The translations under genes and the position numbers were made by a program. 64,000 nucleotides of DNA from an uncultured Eubacteriales bacterium (lineage in GTDB: Bacteria > Bacillota > Clostridia > Lachnospirales > Lachnospiraceae): contig OMWY01000001.1 of NCBI GenBank assembly GCA_900314885.1, positions 62,001-126,000 of the forward strand. Reading direction: 5' to 3'. Numbering within the stretch: the first letter of the stretch is position 1; the number at the start of each line of letters is the position of its first letter. This document shows, piece after piece, positions 45,208-53,265 of the stretch. The notes below the pieces were generated by a model. It was given only the letters and a program-made list of their open reading frames with translations. It was not told where the DNA came from and did no database searches.

Positions 45208-46795
45208 ACTACAGAGATTCGGAGCGTTATTTTTATCATTTATACTTGCCATACAGACACCGGTCATGCCGGCAATTAAGGTAAATGCGCGGTTGCAAAC
45301 GCAGACATTGAAATGTCAGAGGCCGCAGAGAATGAAGGCTCTGCGACTTTGCCTGATGATAAGACTGATACAGTGGTAAATGAGCAGGAAGTGAGCAGTG
45401 ACAGCGCAATAGAAATAACAGAGGATAAGTCTGTCACAACGTCAGAGCTCTCAGATTCGGATTCTGTTGTTTCCGAATCAGCGGTTGAAAATGTCCCTAC
45501 AGAGACAACGAAGCCTGTTATAGGAGAGAACTCAACAGGTACAGCACTTCTGCCATCAGAAAATACAGAAACAGTACCGGAGACCGCTACCAATACAGAG
45601 AACAGTACCGGCAGCGGAATTGATCTTGCTGATGAGAGCAAGGCTTTAAAGAAAGCGAAGGTTAATACGCCTGTCATTGCCTCATTTACAGCATATAAGG
45701 GAACGCTTAAGGGTATTATAGGCGGAAGTGGCAGGAATTATATAAACTCACTTTTTTCTATAAAGCGGGTTGAAAATGAAATAGCTGCTGATACGGTAAT
45801 TACAAAATATTGCTTCACTACTGAAGCTGATGCCCCGGATGCATCAGATCCTAGCTGGAAGGAGGCAAGTGGCAATGCAGTCTATGCCCATATTGATAAC
45901 CTTGCCGGGTCCGGCACGTATTATTTTCATGTAATGAATATTTCGGGTGATGAGACAAAAACATCTACTGAAGGCCCTATCACTGTAACAGAAATATTTC
46001 TTTACAATGTCACCGAATTAGAAGATGGATATTATTACAGTTATACAGGAGAGCCATTACAAATAATCATTTCTGACCAGAATGAGGATAATAAGTCATT
46101 CACTCTTCCCACTGTATCGAGAACGGGCTATGAAGCTAACAGCTCGTGGAAGGATAGTGAAGGCAATCCTGTTTCTGAAATAACAGCCGATGGAAAAACA
46201 TATAATTGCTATCCGGATTCCGATAAGTGGGTGAAGGTTCCGATTACAATCACTACATCTCAACCACAGTGGTGACATAGAAGAAAAAGGAACTTCAAAT
46301 GGAAGTCCGTTTGAATTCGATACAGATCAGTTCTCTATCTACTCTATAGCTTATACTGATTACGTAAAGCCGGAGAGAAATGAGAACGGCGGCAATCTGA
46401 TTCCGTTTGATTCGTATCAATGGAATCCTGAATCATCGGATGCTTTCGATATATTGTCGATTCCGGTTACGGGAAGCAGCATAGCGAGCGGTGAGGCTGC
46501 AACAACTGATTCAGGTGTATCAAGGTCGGCTATAGAACAGACGGAGCCTGGTATTACGGATTCGTCTAATCAGGATATCAATGAAGGCTCAGAGACCGAC
46601 CCTGCCGATAAGCCTTCTAAGAATCCTGATGCTACAGAACCGAAGAAGCTGGGAAAAGATTTAAGCGGAGGTTCAGAGAGAGCGAGGAGCCCTGTGACCG
46701 GAGATAGTAATGAAATCTATATCTATTCAGCTATTCTCGTTGCGGCACTGATAACGCTCATACTTCTTGTAAGAAAGAAGAAAAAAGATAAGTAA
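45197..46795 (+). pseudogene. Sortase-anchored surface protein, two frameshifts
   Basis: Three consecutive frames make one protein of about 530 residues. Part 1 (45197 on): signal peptide MKNRLQRFGALFLSF... Part 2 (to 46275): an acidic Ser/Thr-rich region, then FTAYKGTLKGIIGG and two beta-rich units. Part 3 (from about 46256 to 46795): a linker and a sorting signal, SPVTG, a membrane helix and RKKKKDK. The breaks are near 45291 and 46256-46270. SPVTG fits the (S/P)PxTG motif recognised by Clostridioides difficile sortase B, and the adjacent gene is a class B sortase. As read, no full-length anchored protein is made. Confidence 0.75.
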
Positions 46796-46814
46796 AGCAT
46801 TGAACTGCTAAAAC

Positions 46815-46852
46815 GAACTCCCTCAGATGGTCGTCTGAGGGAGTTCTGTTTT
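46815..46852 (+). terminator. Terminator after the surface protein gene
   Basis: Perfect 13-bp stem gaactccctcaga / tctgagggagttc with a 6-base loop, followed by TGTTTT. Confidence 0.88.
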
Positions 46853-46862
46853 GCTAAAGCAA

Positions 46863-46989
46863 TATATACTTGAGTCCTTCGGGATTCCATGGTATAATGG
46901 GTATAGAAAAAACGTAGAGTAAATAAATGGATAGAGCCAGGTACGGAATCTAAGGTACAGGAAGGACCCCACGAGTTTATAGGTGGTAA
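46863..46989 (+). repeat. Promoter/leader repeat, copy A
   Basis: Nearly the same as 48261-48388. It contains TTGAGT (46870-46875), 17 bp and TATAAT (46893-46898), then about 90 bases that end at the start of the gene at 46993. One frame is open and similar in both copies (VNKWIEPGTESKVQEG). Confidence 0.8.
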
Positions 46990-46992
46990 ACT

Positions 46993-47700
46993 ATGAGACG
47001 ATATTTTGAAGGTGAAGAGCAGAGGAAAATAGAATGGCAGGGTGAAATACTCTCCATACAGCCACGATCAACCGTGTGGAGATATGTTCTCGACAATCGT
47101 ACCCACAACGAAATAGGATGTAACCTGTTTCTTAAGGGAACGGCTGACGATGAAGATAAGGAATTCACAGTCGCTATTTCCGAGAAGCAGTACCAGAAAC
47201 TGCGGTTTAGTGTAGGAGACCTGGTAAAGGGAACAGGATGGACAAAGAAATATCCTGAGCTTGAATATGCCGATTATTATCGGGCCGGCGGCTTCAAGAT
47301 TCTAAAGAGAACCGAAGTACTGTCACAGCCGTCAGAAGGTAAAAAGTATGACTTATCTCTTTCTGATAATGAGACTGTAGAGATGGTGGGGCCACCTTTT
47401 ATTGGGGAACTATTATCCATGGATGCTTATTCATGGCGCGGGGCGAGAATGCTTTCTAAGAGCTGCTGGAGTGGCAAGTGCTTCCGGTGCATCTTCGCAA
47501 CCATGTCGAATGTGACGATTGAATATGATTTCGGAGTGAGCCAGAAATATCGATTTGAAAGCTTCTGCTATGGACCCAAGTCATGCCCATATTATAAGAA
47601 GGGCGCAAAACGTGGCGTTCCCTATAAAGGAAGAGGTACAGATTATGACACCGGGTGGCTTGATGATATTTGTACCGAAAGCAGAGATGAAGACGACTGA
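46993..47700 (+). CDS. Cys-rich protein of unknown function
   Basis: A 235-residue soluble protein. The first half looks beta-rich (an OB-like IEWQGEILSIQPR... and VGDLVKGTGW). The second half has two Cys groups, CWSGKCFRC and CYGPKSCPYY, that could bind zinc, and ends in an acidic tail. No known family recognised. It is driven by promoter copy A, whose homology stops just before this ATG; there is no strong Shine-Dalgarno (GGTGG). A fragment of a second family member lies at 28944-29015. Confidence 0.6.
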   Translation: MRRYFEGEEQRKIEWQGEILSIQPRSTVWRYVLDNRTHNEIGCNLFLKGTADDEDKEFTVAISEKQYQKLRFSVGDLVKGTGWTKKYPELEYADYYRAGGFKILKRTEVLSQPSEGKKYDLSLSDNETVEMVGPPFIGELLSMDAYSWRGARMLSKSCWSGKCFRCIFATMSNVTIEYDFGVSQKYRFESFCYGPKSCPYYKKGAKRGVPYKGRGTDYDTGWLDDICTESRDEDD

Positions 47701-47818
47701 CGAAGCTTTAACCACGTCAGCTTTAGGACGTACTCAAGGGCGTGAAAAACTTGGTGATAGAGGGAAACAAATAATATCAGTATAATAACATGCCATGAAA
47801 TTTTACTTAAGATAAGTA

Positions 47819-47847
47819 TTGAAATGTGTTAACTCATATGATAGAAT
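47819..47847 (+). promoter_or_regulatory. Promoter of the toxin mRNA
   Basis: TTGAAA (47819-47824), 17 bp, TAGAAT (47842-47847). It predicts a structured leader of about 145 bases (hairpins gtgatt/aatcac near 47874 and ccctcc/ggaggg near 47909-47938) before the toxin ORF, and accounts for most of the 47701-47998 gap. Confidence 0.65.
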
Positions 47848-47998
47848 GTTAACGTGATTGCAAAATCACATGAATAGAGACATCATCAGGATGGTAGGCG
47901 GTTATGCCCTCCCTAATATATAATAACGGAGGGTACGATACCCTCTGATTTGGCTATGCTTTGGGAACTTTTGAGTGTGGCAGAAAGGAGGGCTGTCT

Positions 47999-48103
47999 AT
48001 GACGATTATAGATTTTATGACAATTGTAACCTACAGCTTAGCCTTATTTCAGTTTGGCTGGTGGTTTCATGACGTAATAAACAATAAGAAGTCAAAAAAA
48101 TGA
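47999..48103 (+). CDS. Small hydrophobic peptide, probable type I toxin
   Basis: A 34-residue peptide with a single membrane helix (about residues 2-26, FMTIVTYSLALFQFGWWF) and a Lys/Asn-rich tail (NNKKSKK). AGGAGG lies 6 bases before the ATG. It resembles the small holin-like toxins of Firmicutes type I systems in size, layout and in having a terminator stem (TGACCGCCC...) that begins at its stop codon. A convergent antisense promoter and RNA overlap its 3' end. It is expected to damage the membrane when its mRNA is not paired. Confidence 0.7.
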   Translation: MTIIDFMTIVTYSLALFQFGWWFHDVINNKKSKK

Positions 48104-48176
48104 CCGCCCCTGCCCAAGGAATGCGGTCACTTTTTGATCCACCGAGGACATAACCGTCTATCGATGATGCCTCTTT
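48094..48176 (-). ncRNA. Predicted antisense RNA antitoxin
   Basis: A minus-strand RNA of about 80 bases is predicted from the promoter at 48183-48211 to the terminator stem at 48101-48129 and the seven T (minus strand) at 48100-48094. It would pair with the 3' end of the toxin mRNA. It contains GGTTATGTCCTC, close to GGTTATGCCCTC in the toxin leader. The exact ends are inferred. Confidence 0.55.
48101..48135. terminator. Bidirectional terminator shared by toxin mRNA and antisense RNA
   Basis: Stem tgaccgc/gcggtca (48101-48107 with 48123-48129). CTTTTT follows on the plus strand; seven T follow on the minus strand. Confidence 0.75.
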
Positions 48177-48182
48177 ATTATT

Positions 48183-48211
48183 AAGATATCACTTTTTTTC
48201 TTATATGTCAA
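48183..48211 (-). promoter_or_regulatory. Promoter of the antisense RNA
   Basis: Minus strand: perfect TTGACA (48211-48206), 17 bp, TATCTT (48188-48183). Confidence 0.65.
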
Positions 48212-48260
48212 GGAAAAATCTAAAAGTCAGGTATGTTCAGTTACTGTTCACGTCCAGAAA

Positions 48261-48388
48261 TATGGACTTGAGCCCTAAGAAAATCCATGGTATAATAGGC
48301 AAAGAAAAAACGTAGAGTAAACAAATGGATAGAACCAGGTACGGAATCTAAGGTACAGGAAGGAGCCCGCGAGTTTATGGGTGGTAAA
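48261..48388 (+). repeat. Promoter/leader repeat, copy B
   Basis: Second copy of the 46863-46989 sequence, with TTGAGC (48268-48273), 17 bp, TATAAT (48291-48296). It is preceded at 48240-48250 by GTTACTGTTCA, the end motif of the element at 21648-21847, and runs into the Rpn remnant. Confidence 0.8.
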
Positions 48389-48637
48389 ATATTAGAGTTT
48401 GAAGCGACAAGAATTCATGATAAGGCGCTAAATGAAGGTCGTAAGGAAGGTCGTAAGGAAGGCCGTGAGGAAGGCGCAATTATGGAACGCATTGAGGTTC
48501 TTAGGGATTATGGTGAAAGTGATGAGAAGATAATTAAGAACGTGTGTGCTCGTTTCAAGATATCGGAAGAAGAAGCTAAGAAATATATGGAGCTTCAGAA
48601 AAAGTCCGATCCACTTGGTGATGCCGCCAAAGCGTAA
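48377..48637 (+). pseudogene. C-terminal remnant of an Rpn/PD-(D/E)XK transposase-like nuclease
   Basis: Eighty-six codons carry the tail typical of Rpn family recombination-promoting nucleases: ALNEGRKEGRKEGREEG, with a direct repeat of GRKEG, then a helical end. The catalytic N-terminal domain is missing. The frame is open upstream to 48299 through the repeat but has no start codon there. The ATG at 48377 may or may not be used. Confidence 0.6.
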
Positions 48638-48741
48638 CCTGTAACATAATTCCCGTGTCCGACTCAGGATGGGATTGAGCTAGACAAGCCACTAGGATGG
48701 AGTCAAAATTTTTACAGAAGTAGAAGATGAACTGTAATGAA

Positions 48742-48769
48742 AAGGCGACAGGTGAATACCTGTCGCCTT
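48742..48769. terminator. Hairpin identical in core to the 10365 terminator
   Basis: Perfect 12-bp stem aaggcgacaggt / acctgtcgcctt with a 4-base loop; no strong T run. It ends the Rpn remnant region. Confidence 0.55.
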
Positions 48770-48903
48770 ATGTTATATTATAAAAATAATAGAGGAGACA
48801 GTGCCTGCATCGATTTCGTGAAAAAAAATAAAAACAACTATTGACAATCACGATACACGATGCTATACTAAGGAAGCATGACAAATATACAAGGAGGCTT
48901 AAT

Positions 48904-50358
48904 ATGTCACAGGTTTGTGCTGATACAGAATGCTATGGGCTTCATCTTGATATCAAGGATACCGGGAAAATGTATGATAATGTACAATATGAGGTTAGAA
49001 ATGTATATTATCAGATGGATGATATCAGACAGCAGCTGATGAAATTTAACGATAGTGAGTTATCAGGTGCTGCATGGTCGGCATTAAAGACCCATTTTGA
49101 CGAATATCGTTTTGTCATTTTTGGATATGAGACTGCAATGAGACAGTTTATGAATCAAATTTCAAAGTTTGACAGCGCCGCATCCTCGGGTATCGCAGGT
49201 GACACTTGTCTGGATGAGGTTGAATTGACTAATAAAATTAACTCTTATGCTAGGATTATTACAAAATGTCAATCAGCAATCAGTAAATATGAACTTTTAA
49301 AGCATACCGCAGAGGCGGCAGGACTTCCATATTCAGACTTCATCTCAAGGATTGATTATTACAGCAGAAAGAAGGAAAATGTAACTGATTATAAAGAAAA
49401 GTATGAGCACAAGCTGAAAAATTACTAAATACCGATACGGATACAAGTGGCTATTTTAAAAATAGTATTAGTCTTTTTAAGGGAGTGGCCAATGCAATAC
49501 ATAGGGCAAAGAATTCCTATAACCATAAAACAAAGACATTTAAGAGCATTATCTCACCCCAATTCAGGAAAGATGTTGAAGGAACATATTTTAAGGAGAT
49601 AGGTATATCGGAGTCTGACATAAAGAATTTTGGATATTCTAAGGACCTGTTATTTGAAGACGCAAAAGATTTAAAAAATGAGAAAGACAAGCGCTTCTTC
49701 TTTGACGTTCTAAGAGGCGATTTTAAAGATGCATTTTAAATTAATCCATCTAATGTATCAGATGCCAGAATCAGATTGCTTGAGCATGTATTACATATGA
49801 AGGATTCTCAATGGATAAATGCAGGCAAATCATCAGATGATATGAAGGCACTGCTGAATACGTTTCTCTATTCTGACGATAAGATTTATAGAATCACTAC
49901 TGGATTTTATAAAAAGAATTACTATGGTATGGATTACTTGAAAAGGTTAGCAGATATTAGCCGAAATGACATATGTGATAATGCAAGCATGATTATATAT
50001 CATAAATTCACAGATAAACAAATAGAGGATTTAAAATTGCTTATTAATGAAAATGCTTTATGGGGGTCAATATACGAATTATCAACAAATATCAAGTATT
50101 TACAAGATGTAAACACTGATTATAAAAAGCTGAATAAGAATCAACTGGCAGGACTTGTTGGAAATATATCGTACAATATTATAGATGATTTGAAATCTGG
50201 AAGCGGATACAACAGTATCAAATGACCTGGATGATAATGCGGATGCAAGGTTCTCAGATGACATCCGTATGCTAGATGAAAGTGAAATAAAAGATAAATA
50301 TAAATTAATATCAGATTTGAACTATAACATTGCGAAATCTGCTATTACTAGCGTATAA
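48904..50358 (+). pseudogene. LXG-like T7SS effector gene, broken
   Basis: AAGGAGG precedes an ATG at 48904. The first frame (174 codons) is helical with GAAWSALKTHFDEYR, like the LXG/WXG targeting domains of type VII secretion toxins. After the stop at 49428 another frame continues the sense (LLNTDTDTSGYFKNSISLFKGVANAI...) to an in-frame TAA at 49737, then on to 50225. A third frame carries the last ~45 codons to 50358. So two frameshifts and one nonsense codon interrupt a ~480-residue protein. The C-terminal part would be the toxin domain; I do not recognise it. Confidence 0.55.
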
Positions 50359-51046
50359 GGAATGGAATGCTACCAAGAAGGTAGAATCTGAGTATCCTTA
50401 TAATTATGAATATACTATATTTGATGTAAAAAAGCATAAGATAAAAGAACGATTAGATGTTACTTCATTTATCGATGCTATTGATAACCGATTTGCCATA
50501 CCAATATTGTATAATAACAGGTGGTGCTTAATGTTTGAGGAAAAAGAAAATTCTGCATCTAGAGGGATATCAAAGGTGTATGATGTTGAAACTAAGGATG
50601 TCGTTTCATTGGATATTGACCGTAGCACACAATATACGTTGCTTACTAGTAATTATTTGGATTTACAAACGGCGCCGGTTATATCCAATACCGATTTAAT
50701 GCTACATAATGGATTTAGTACATTTGTGGTTATGGAATATACCTATAATGATTATACAAGTGTCGAATGCTCTACAAATGATTTGAATCTATTAAGCACC
50801 AAGCTGCTGCGGGAATTTGGGATAGATAATAATGAGACAGCGAAATTCGACAGTATTTGCTTTTATATAAAAGGGAAACTGAGTGATATGAATATCGTAA
50901 AAAACGTTATTTCGCCGGGTGTTGTCATTAATACAATAAATAAGGAAAATCTGAAAATTTATTATGATAAGACACTTGTGTCAAGTGATTATGAAAAATT
51001 TGTAACTGCCTATAACAAATATCTCAAGGATAAGAAAAAGGAGTAA
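50330..51046 (+). CDS. Hypothetical protein, start uncertain
   Basis: An open frame of 238 codons from a TTG at 50330, overlapping the end of the broken LXG gene. The first residues LLLLAYKEWN could be the remains of a signal or membrane helix, so the true N-terminus may be lost. The rest is a soluble mixed alpha/beta sequence that I do not recognise (AIPILYNNRWCLMFEEKEN...). Position next to the effector suggests an immunity protein, but nothing in the sequence proves it. AT-rich like its neighbours. AAGGAG near its 3' end serves the next gene. Confidence 0.45.
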   Translation: MRNLLLLAYKEWNATKKVESEYPYNYEYTIFDVKKHKIKERLDVTSFIDAIDNRFAIPILYNNRWCLMFEEKENSASRGISKVYDVETKDVVSLDIDRSTQYTLLTSNYLDLQTAPVISNTDLMLHNGFSTFVVMEYTYNDYTSVECSTNDLNLLSTKLLREFGIDNNETAKFDSICFYIKGKLSDMNIVKNVISPGVVINTINKENLKIYYDKTLVSSDYEKFVTAYNKYLKDKKKE

Positions 51047-51050
51047 ATGT

Positions 51051-51339
51051 ATGAGCGAATTTATTTATTCAGACACTATGTCTGCATCAACATATGTTGG
51101 AAATATTAATGATACAGCAAAAAAATATTAAGTTCAATCCCGATATCGGTACGGGGAAGACTAATATTACAGCAACCAGAAATTTTAAAGTCGCGTGTAC
51201 TGATACTGGAGCGCTTGTAAATGAGTTTAGAAAAGTACTGAAGTCTGATTCTAAAAATATAATTGAAGTTGCGAATAATCTGCAAAAAACTGACAATAAC
51301 ACAGCAAGTATGATTAAAACGGAGTTTAGCATTAAGTAA
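51051..51339 (+). pseudogene. Small T7SS partner-like protein (TIGR04197/DUF3130-like), frameshifted
   Basis: AAGGAG lies 8 bases before an ATG at 51051. The first frame (MSEFIYSDTMSASTYVGNIN...) stops at 51131 just after a seven-A run (51119-51125); the next frame continues the sense (KFNPDIGTGKTNITATRNF...) to 51339. Joined, it gives ~95 residues, mostly helical, of the size and style of the Lap1-type proteins that accompany LXG effectors. The family call is tentative. Confidence 0.5.
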
Positions 51340-51360
51340 AGCTATGAAATGGAGATAATG

Positions 51361-51576
51361 ATGGACTTGACAGATAATGAGATAACAAATATTATTCGTT
51401 TGAAAAACGAAATATGTAGTGATAACGATGATATTATTACTGAACTTAGAAGACTTCGTAATATGTCCACTGATGATGGTGAGATAGGCGAGATTAATAA
51501 AACAATATCAGAGCTGAATAATAATGATGATGAACTTACGAGGTTTGTGAGAAATCTGCTAAATAATAACAGGTAA
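51361..51576 (+). CDS. Small helical protein, possible LXG partner
   Basis: A 71-residue acidic, helical protein (MDLTDNEITNIIRLKNEICS...). The ATG at 51361 is chosen from three close ATGs because GGAG lies 6 bases upstream. Size, helicity and place beside the LXG-like gene suggest a second effector partner (Lap2-like), but there is no diagnostic motif. The stop overlaps the terminator stem. Confidence 0.5.
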   Translation: MDLTDNEITNIIRLKNEICSDNDDIITELRRLRNMSTDDGEIGEINKTISELNNNDDELTRFVRNLLNNNR

Positions 51577-51605
51577 TAGGCATTAGCCTATTACCTGTTA
51601 TTTTG
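51565..51605. terminator. Terminator closing the LXG cluster
   Basis: Perfect 16-bp stem (51565-51580 with 51587-51602) with a 6-base loop, followed by TTTTG on the plus strand. It also lies 30 bp beyond the ferredoxin stop and could serve both directions. Confidence 0.75.
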
Positions 51606-51635
51606 TGGCGGGAGTCTAATCCCACGGTGAGCTTA

Positions 51636-51809
51636 TTACTCTGCTGCTTTGATAGCGCTTGTAGGACAGGCGTCTTCGCATGCTCCGCAATCGATGCAGG
51701 TCTCTGCGTTTACTTCGTAGTGAGAAGCGCCTTCTGAGATAGCGTCTACAGGACATGTGGATGCGCAAGCTCCACAGCTGATGCAATCATCATTAATTAC
51801 GTGTGCCAT
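51636..51809 (-). CDS. 2[4Fe-4S] ferredoxin
   Basis: A 57-residue clostridial-type ferredoxin with two complete CxxCxxCxxxCP motifs: CISCGACASTCP and CIDCGACEDACP. It carries electrons at low potential for anaerobic metabolism. AGGAGG lies upstream of the ATG at 51809. It has its own promoter (51902-51930) and a leader with a hairpin (cggcagg/cctgccg near 51871-51890). Monocistronic. Confidence 0.95.
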   Translation of the reverse strand: MAHVINDDCISCGACASTCPVDAISEGASHYEVNAETCIDCGACEDACPTSAIKAAE

Positions 51810-51901
51810 TTTTAATTCCTCCTGGTTGGTGACGGGCGTAGCCCTGTCTTGTTATTGTTACTTTAGTCCGGCAGGCTGTGACCTGCCGCTTATACTTGCT
51901 T

Positions 51902-51930
51902 ATTATAACGCTAATCAGCATATTTTACAA
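51902..51930 (-). promoter_or_regulatory. Promoter of the ferredoxin gene
   Basis: Minus strand: TTGTAA (51930-51925), 17 bp, TATAAT (51907-51902). Confidence 0.75.
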
Positions 51931-51942
51931 GTAAAACTTATC

Positions 51943-53112
51943 TTATCTTTGCCCGTACTTCTTAAGAATCCTCTGGATTCTCTCGGTAGGTGATAGAAGA
52001 TCGCTGATTGAAGCGTCATGGTTGAGCTTGTCTATGATGAGGGCAATGTACTTGCTCATATCGGCGCTGATATAGTACTCCTTCTCGAGAAGGTCAGCAG
52101 GCTGGTATACGAGGTTAGTGGTGATGAGCCTGTAGAAAAGCCCCTCCTTGTATGCCTTATCAAACTTCTCTAGTCCCTCAGTGAAGAGGCCGAAGGTCGT
52201 AGCGACGAAGATACGTCCCGCGTTGCGACGCTTAAGCTCCCTTGCTACATCTATCATGGATTCGCCCGAAGCTATCATATCGTCGATAATCACGACATCC
52301 ATGCCGTTCAGATCGCGACCGAGGTACTCGTGAGCGACTATAGGGTTCTTGCCGTTCACAACGGTGGTGTAATCGCGTCTCTTATAGAACATACCTACGT
52401 CGAGGCCTAAGACGTTCGCGAAATATACGGCTCTTGACATAGCGCCTTCATCAGGGCTTATTACCATCATGTGCTTGGAGTCCATCTTGATATCAGGGAT
52501 GTTCTTAAGCATAGCCTTGATGAACTGGTAGGTAGGCATTATTGTATCAAATGAGTTGAGCGGGATTGCGTTCTGGACACGAGGGTCGTGAGCGTCGAAG
52601 GTAATAATACTGGAGACACCCATTTCTACAAGCTCCTGGAGCGCTACCGCGCAATCGAGTGACTCACGGCTGGTCTTCTTATGCTGACGTCCCTCATAGA
52701 GAAATGGCATAATTACCGTGATTCTGTGGGCTTTTCCGGCGCATGCCTGGATGACTCTCTTTAAGTCCTGAAAATGGTCGTCCGGAGACATATGATTTTC
52801 GTAGCCGTTCAGATTGTAGGTTACGCTGTAATTTACAACATCTACAAGTATATAGAGGTCAAGGCCGCGAACTGTGTTCTTGATTACGCATTTTCCTTCG
52901 CCTGAACCGAATCTCGGGCAGTCGGCCGTGAGGAGGTAAGAATCCTTCTGATAGCCTGAGAATGCCGCTGTAGCCATGTGCTCATGGTCACGGTTCGCTC
53001 TCCAGCCTGAGATGTAGCTGTCTACTTTGTTACCGAGGTCTGTGCAGCTCTTAAGAGCTATGATACCGAGACGTCCTGAAGGTATAGTCTCGATATAGTC
53101 TTCCTTTGGCAT
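51943..53112 (-). CDS. prs: Ribose-phosphate pyrophosphokinase
   Basis: A 389-residue PRPP synthetase, making the precursor of nucleotides, His and Trp from ribose 5-phosphate and ATP. The PRPP-binding loop DVVIIDDMIASGESM and the ATP/ribose region (ITFDAHDPRVQNAIP, SPDEGAMSRAV) are clear. It is about 70 residues longer than the usual ~315, with an N-terminal extension and small insertions. The ATG at 53112 is used: AAAGGAG lies 7 bases before it, and an upstream in-frame ATG at 53151 has no such site. Confidence 0.93.
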   Translation of the reverse strand: MPKEDYIETIPSGRLGIIALKSCTDLGNKVDSYISGWRANRDHEHMATAAFSGYQKDSYLLTADCPRFGSGEGKCVIKNTVRGLDLYILVDVVNYSVTYNLNGYENHMSPDDHFQDLKRVIQACAGKAHRITVIMPFLYEGRQHKKTSRESLDCAVALQELVEMGVSSIITFDAHDPRVQNAIPLNSFDTIMPTYQFIKAMLKNIPDIKMDSKHMMVISPDEGAMSRAVYFANVLGLDVGMFYKRRDYTTVVNGKNPIVAHEYLGRDLNGMDVVIIDDMIASGESMIDVARELKRRNAGRIFVATTFGLFTEGLEKFDKAYKEGLFYRLITTNLVYQPADLLEKEYYISADMSKYIALIIDKLNHDASISDLLSPTERIQRILKKYGQR

Positions 53113-53186
53113 GATATACTCCTTTGTGAGAGGTTTTCCTTTATGAGACATACTGCTATGCAGTGTGCCAATGCTTACAGATGTAA

Positions 53187-53215
53187 AGTATAACGGTTAT
53201 GTACGTAAATTACAA
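53187..53215 (-). promoter_or_regulatory. Promoter of prs
   Basis: Minus strand: TTGTAA (53215-53210), 17 bp, TATACT (53192-53187). Confidence 0.72.
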
Positions 53216-53265
53216 GTTAAAAAACTTTCAGATAAACAGGCTTCGCTAAAAAGGCGCCTGAGGCC

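Noticed and set aside
47555..47785. Open frame overlapping the end of the Cys-rich gene
   Set aside because: Out-of-frame reading of the same sequence with no ribosome site; the tail past 47700 is low in coding signal.
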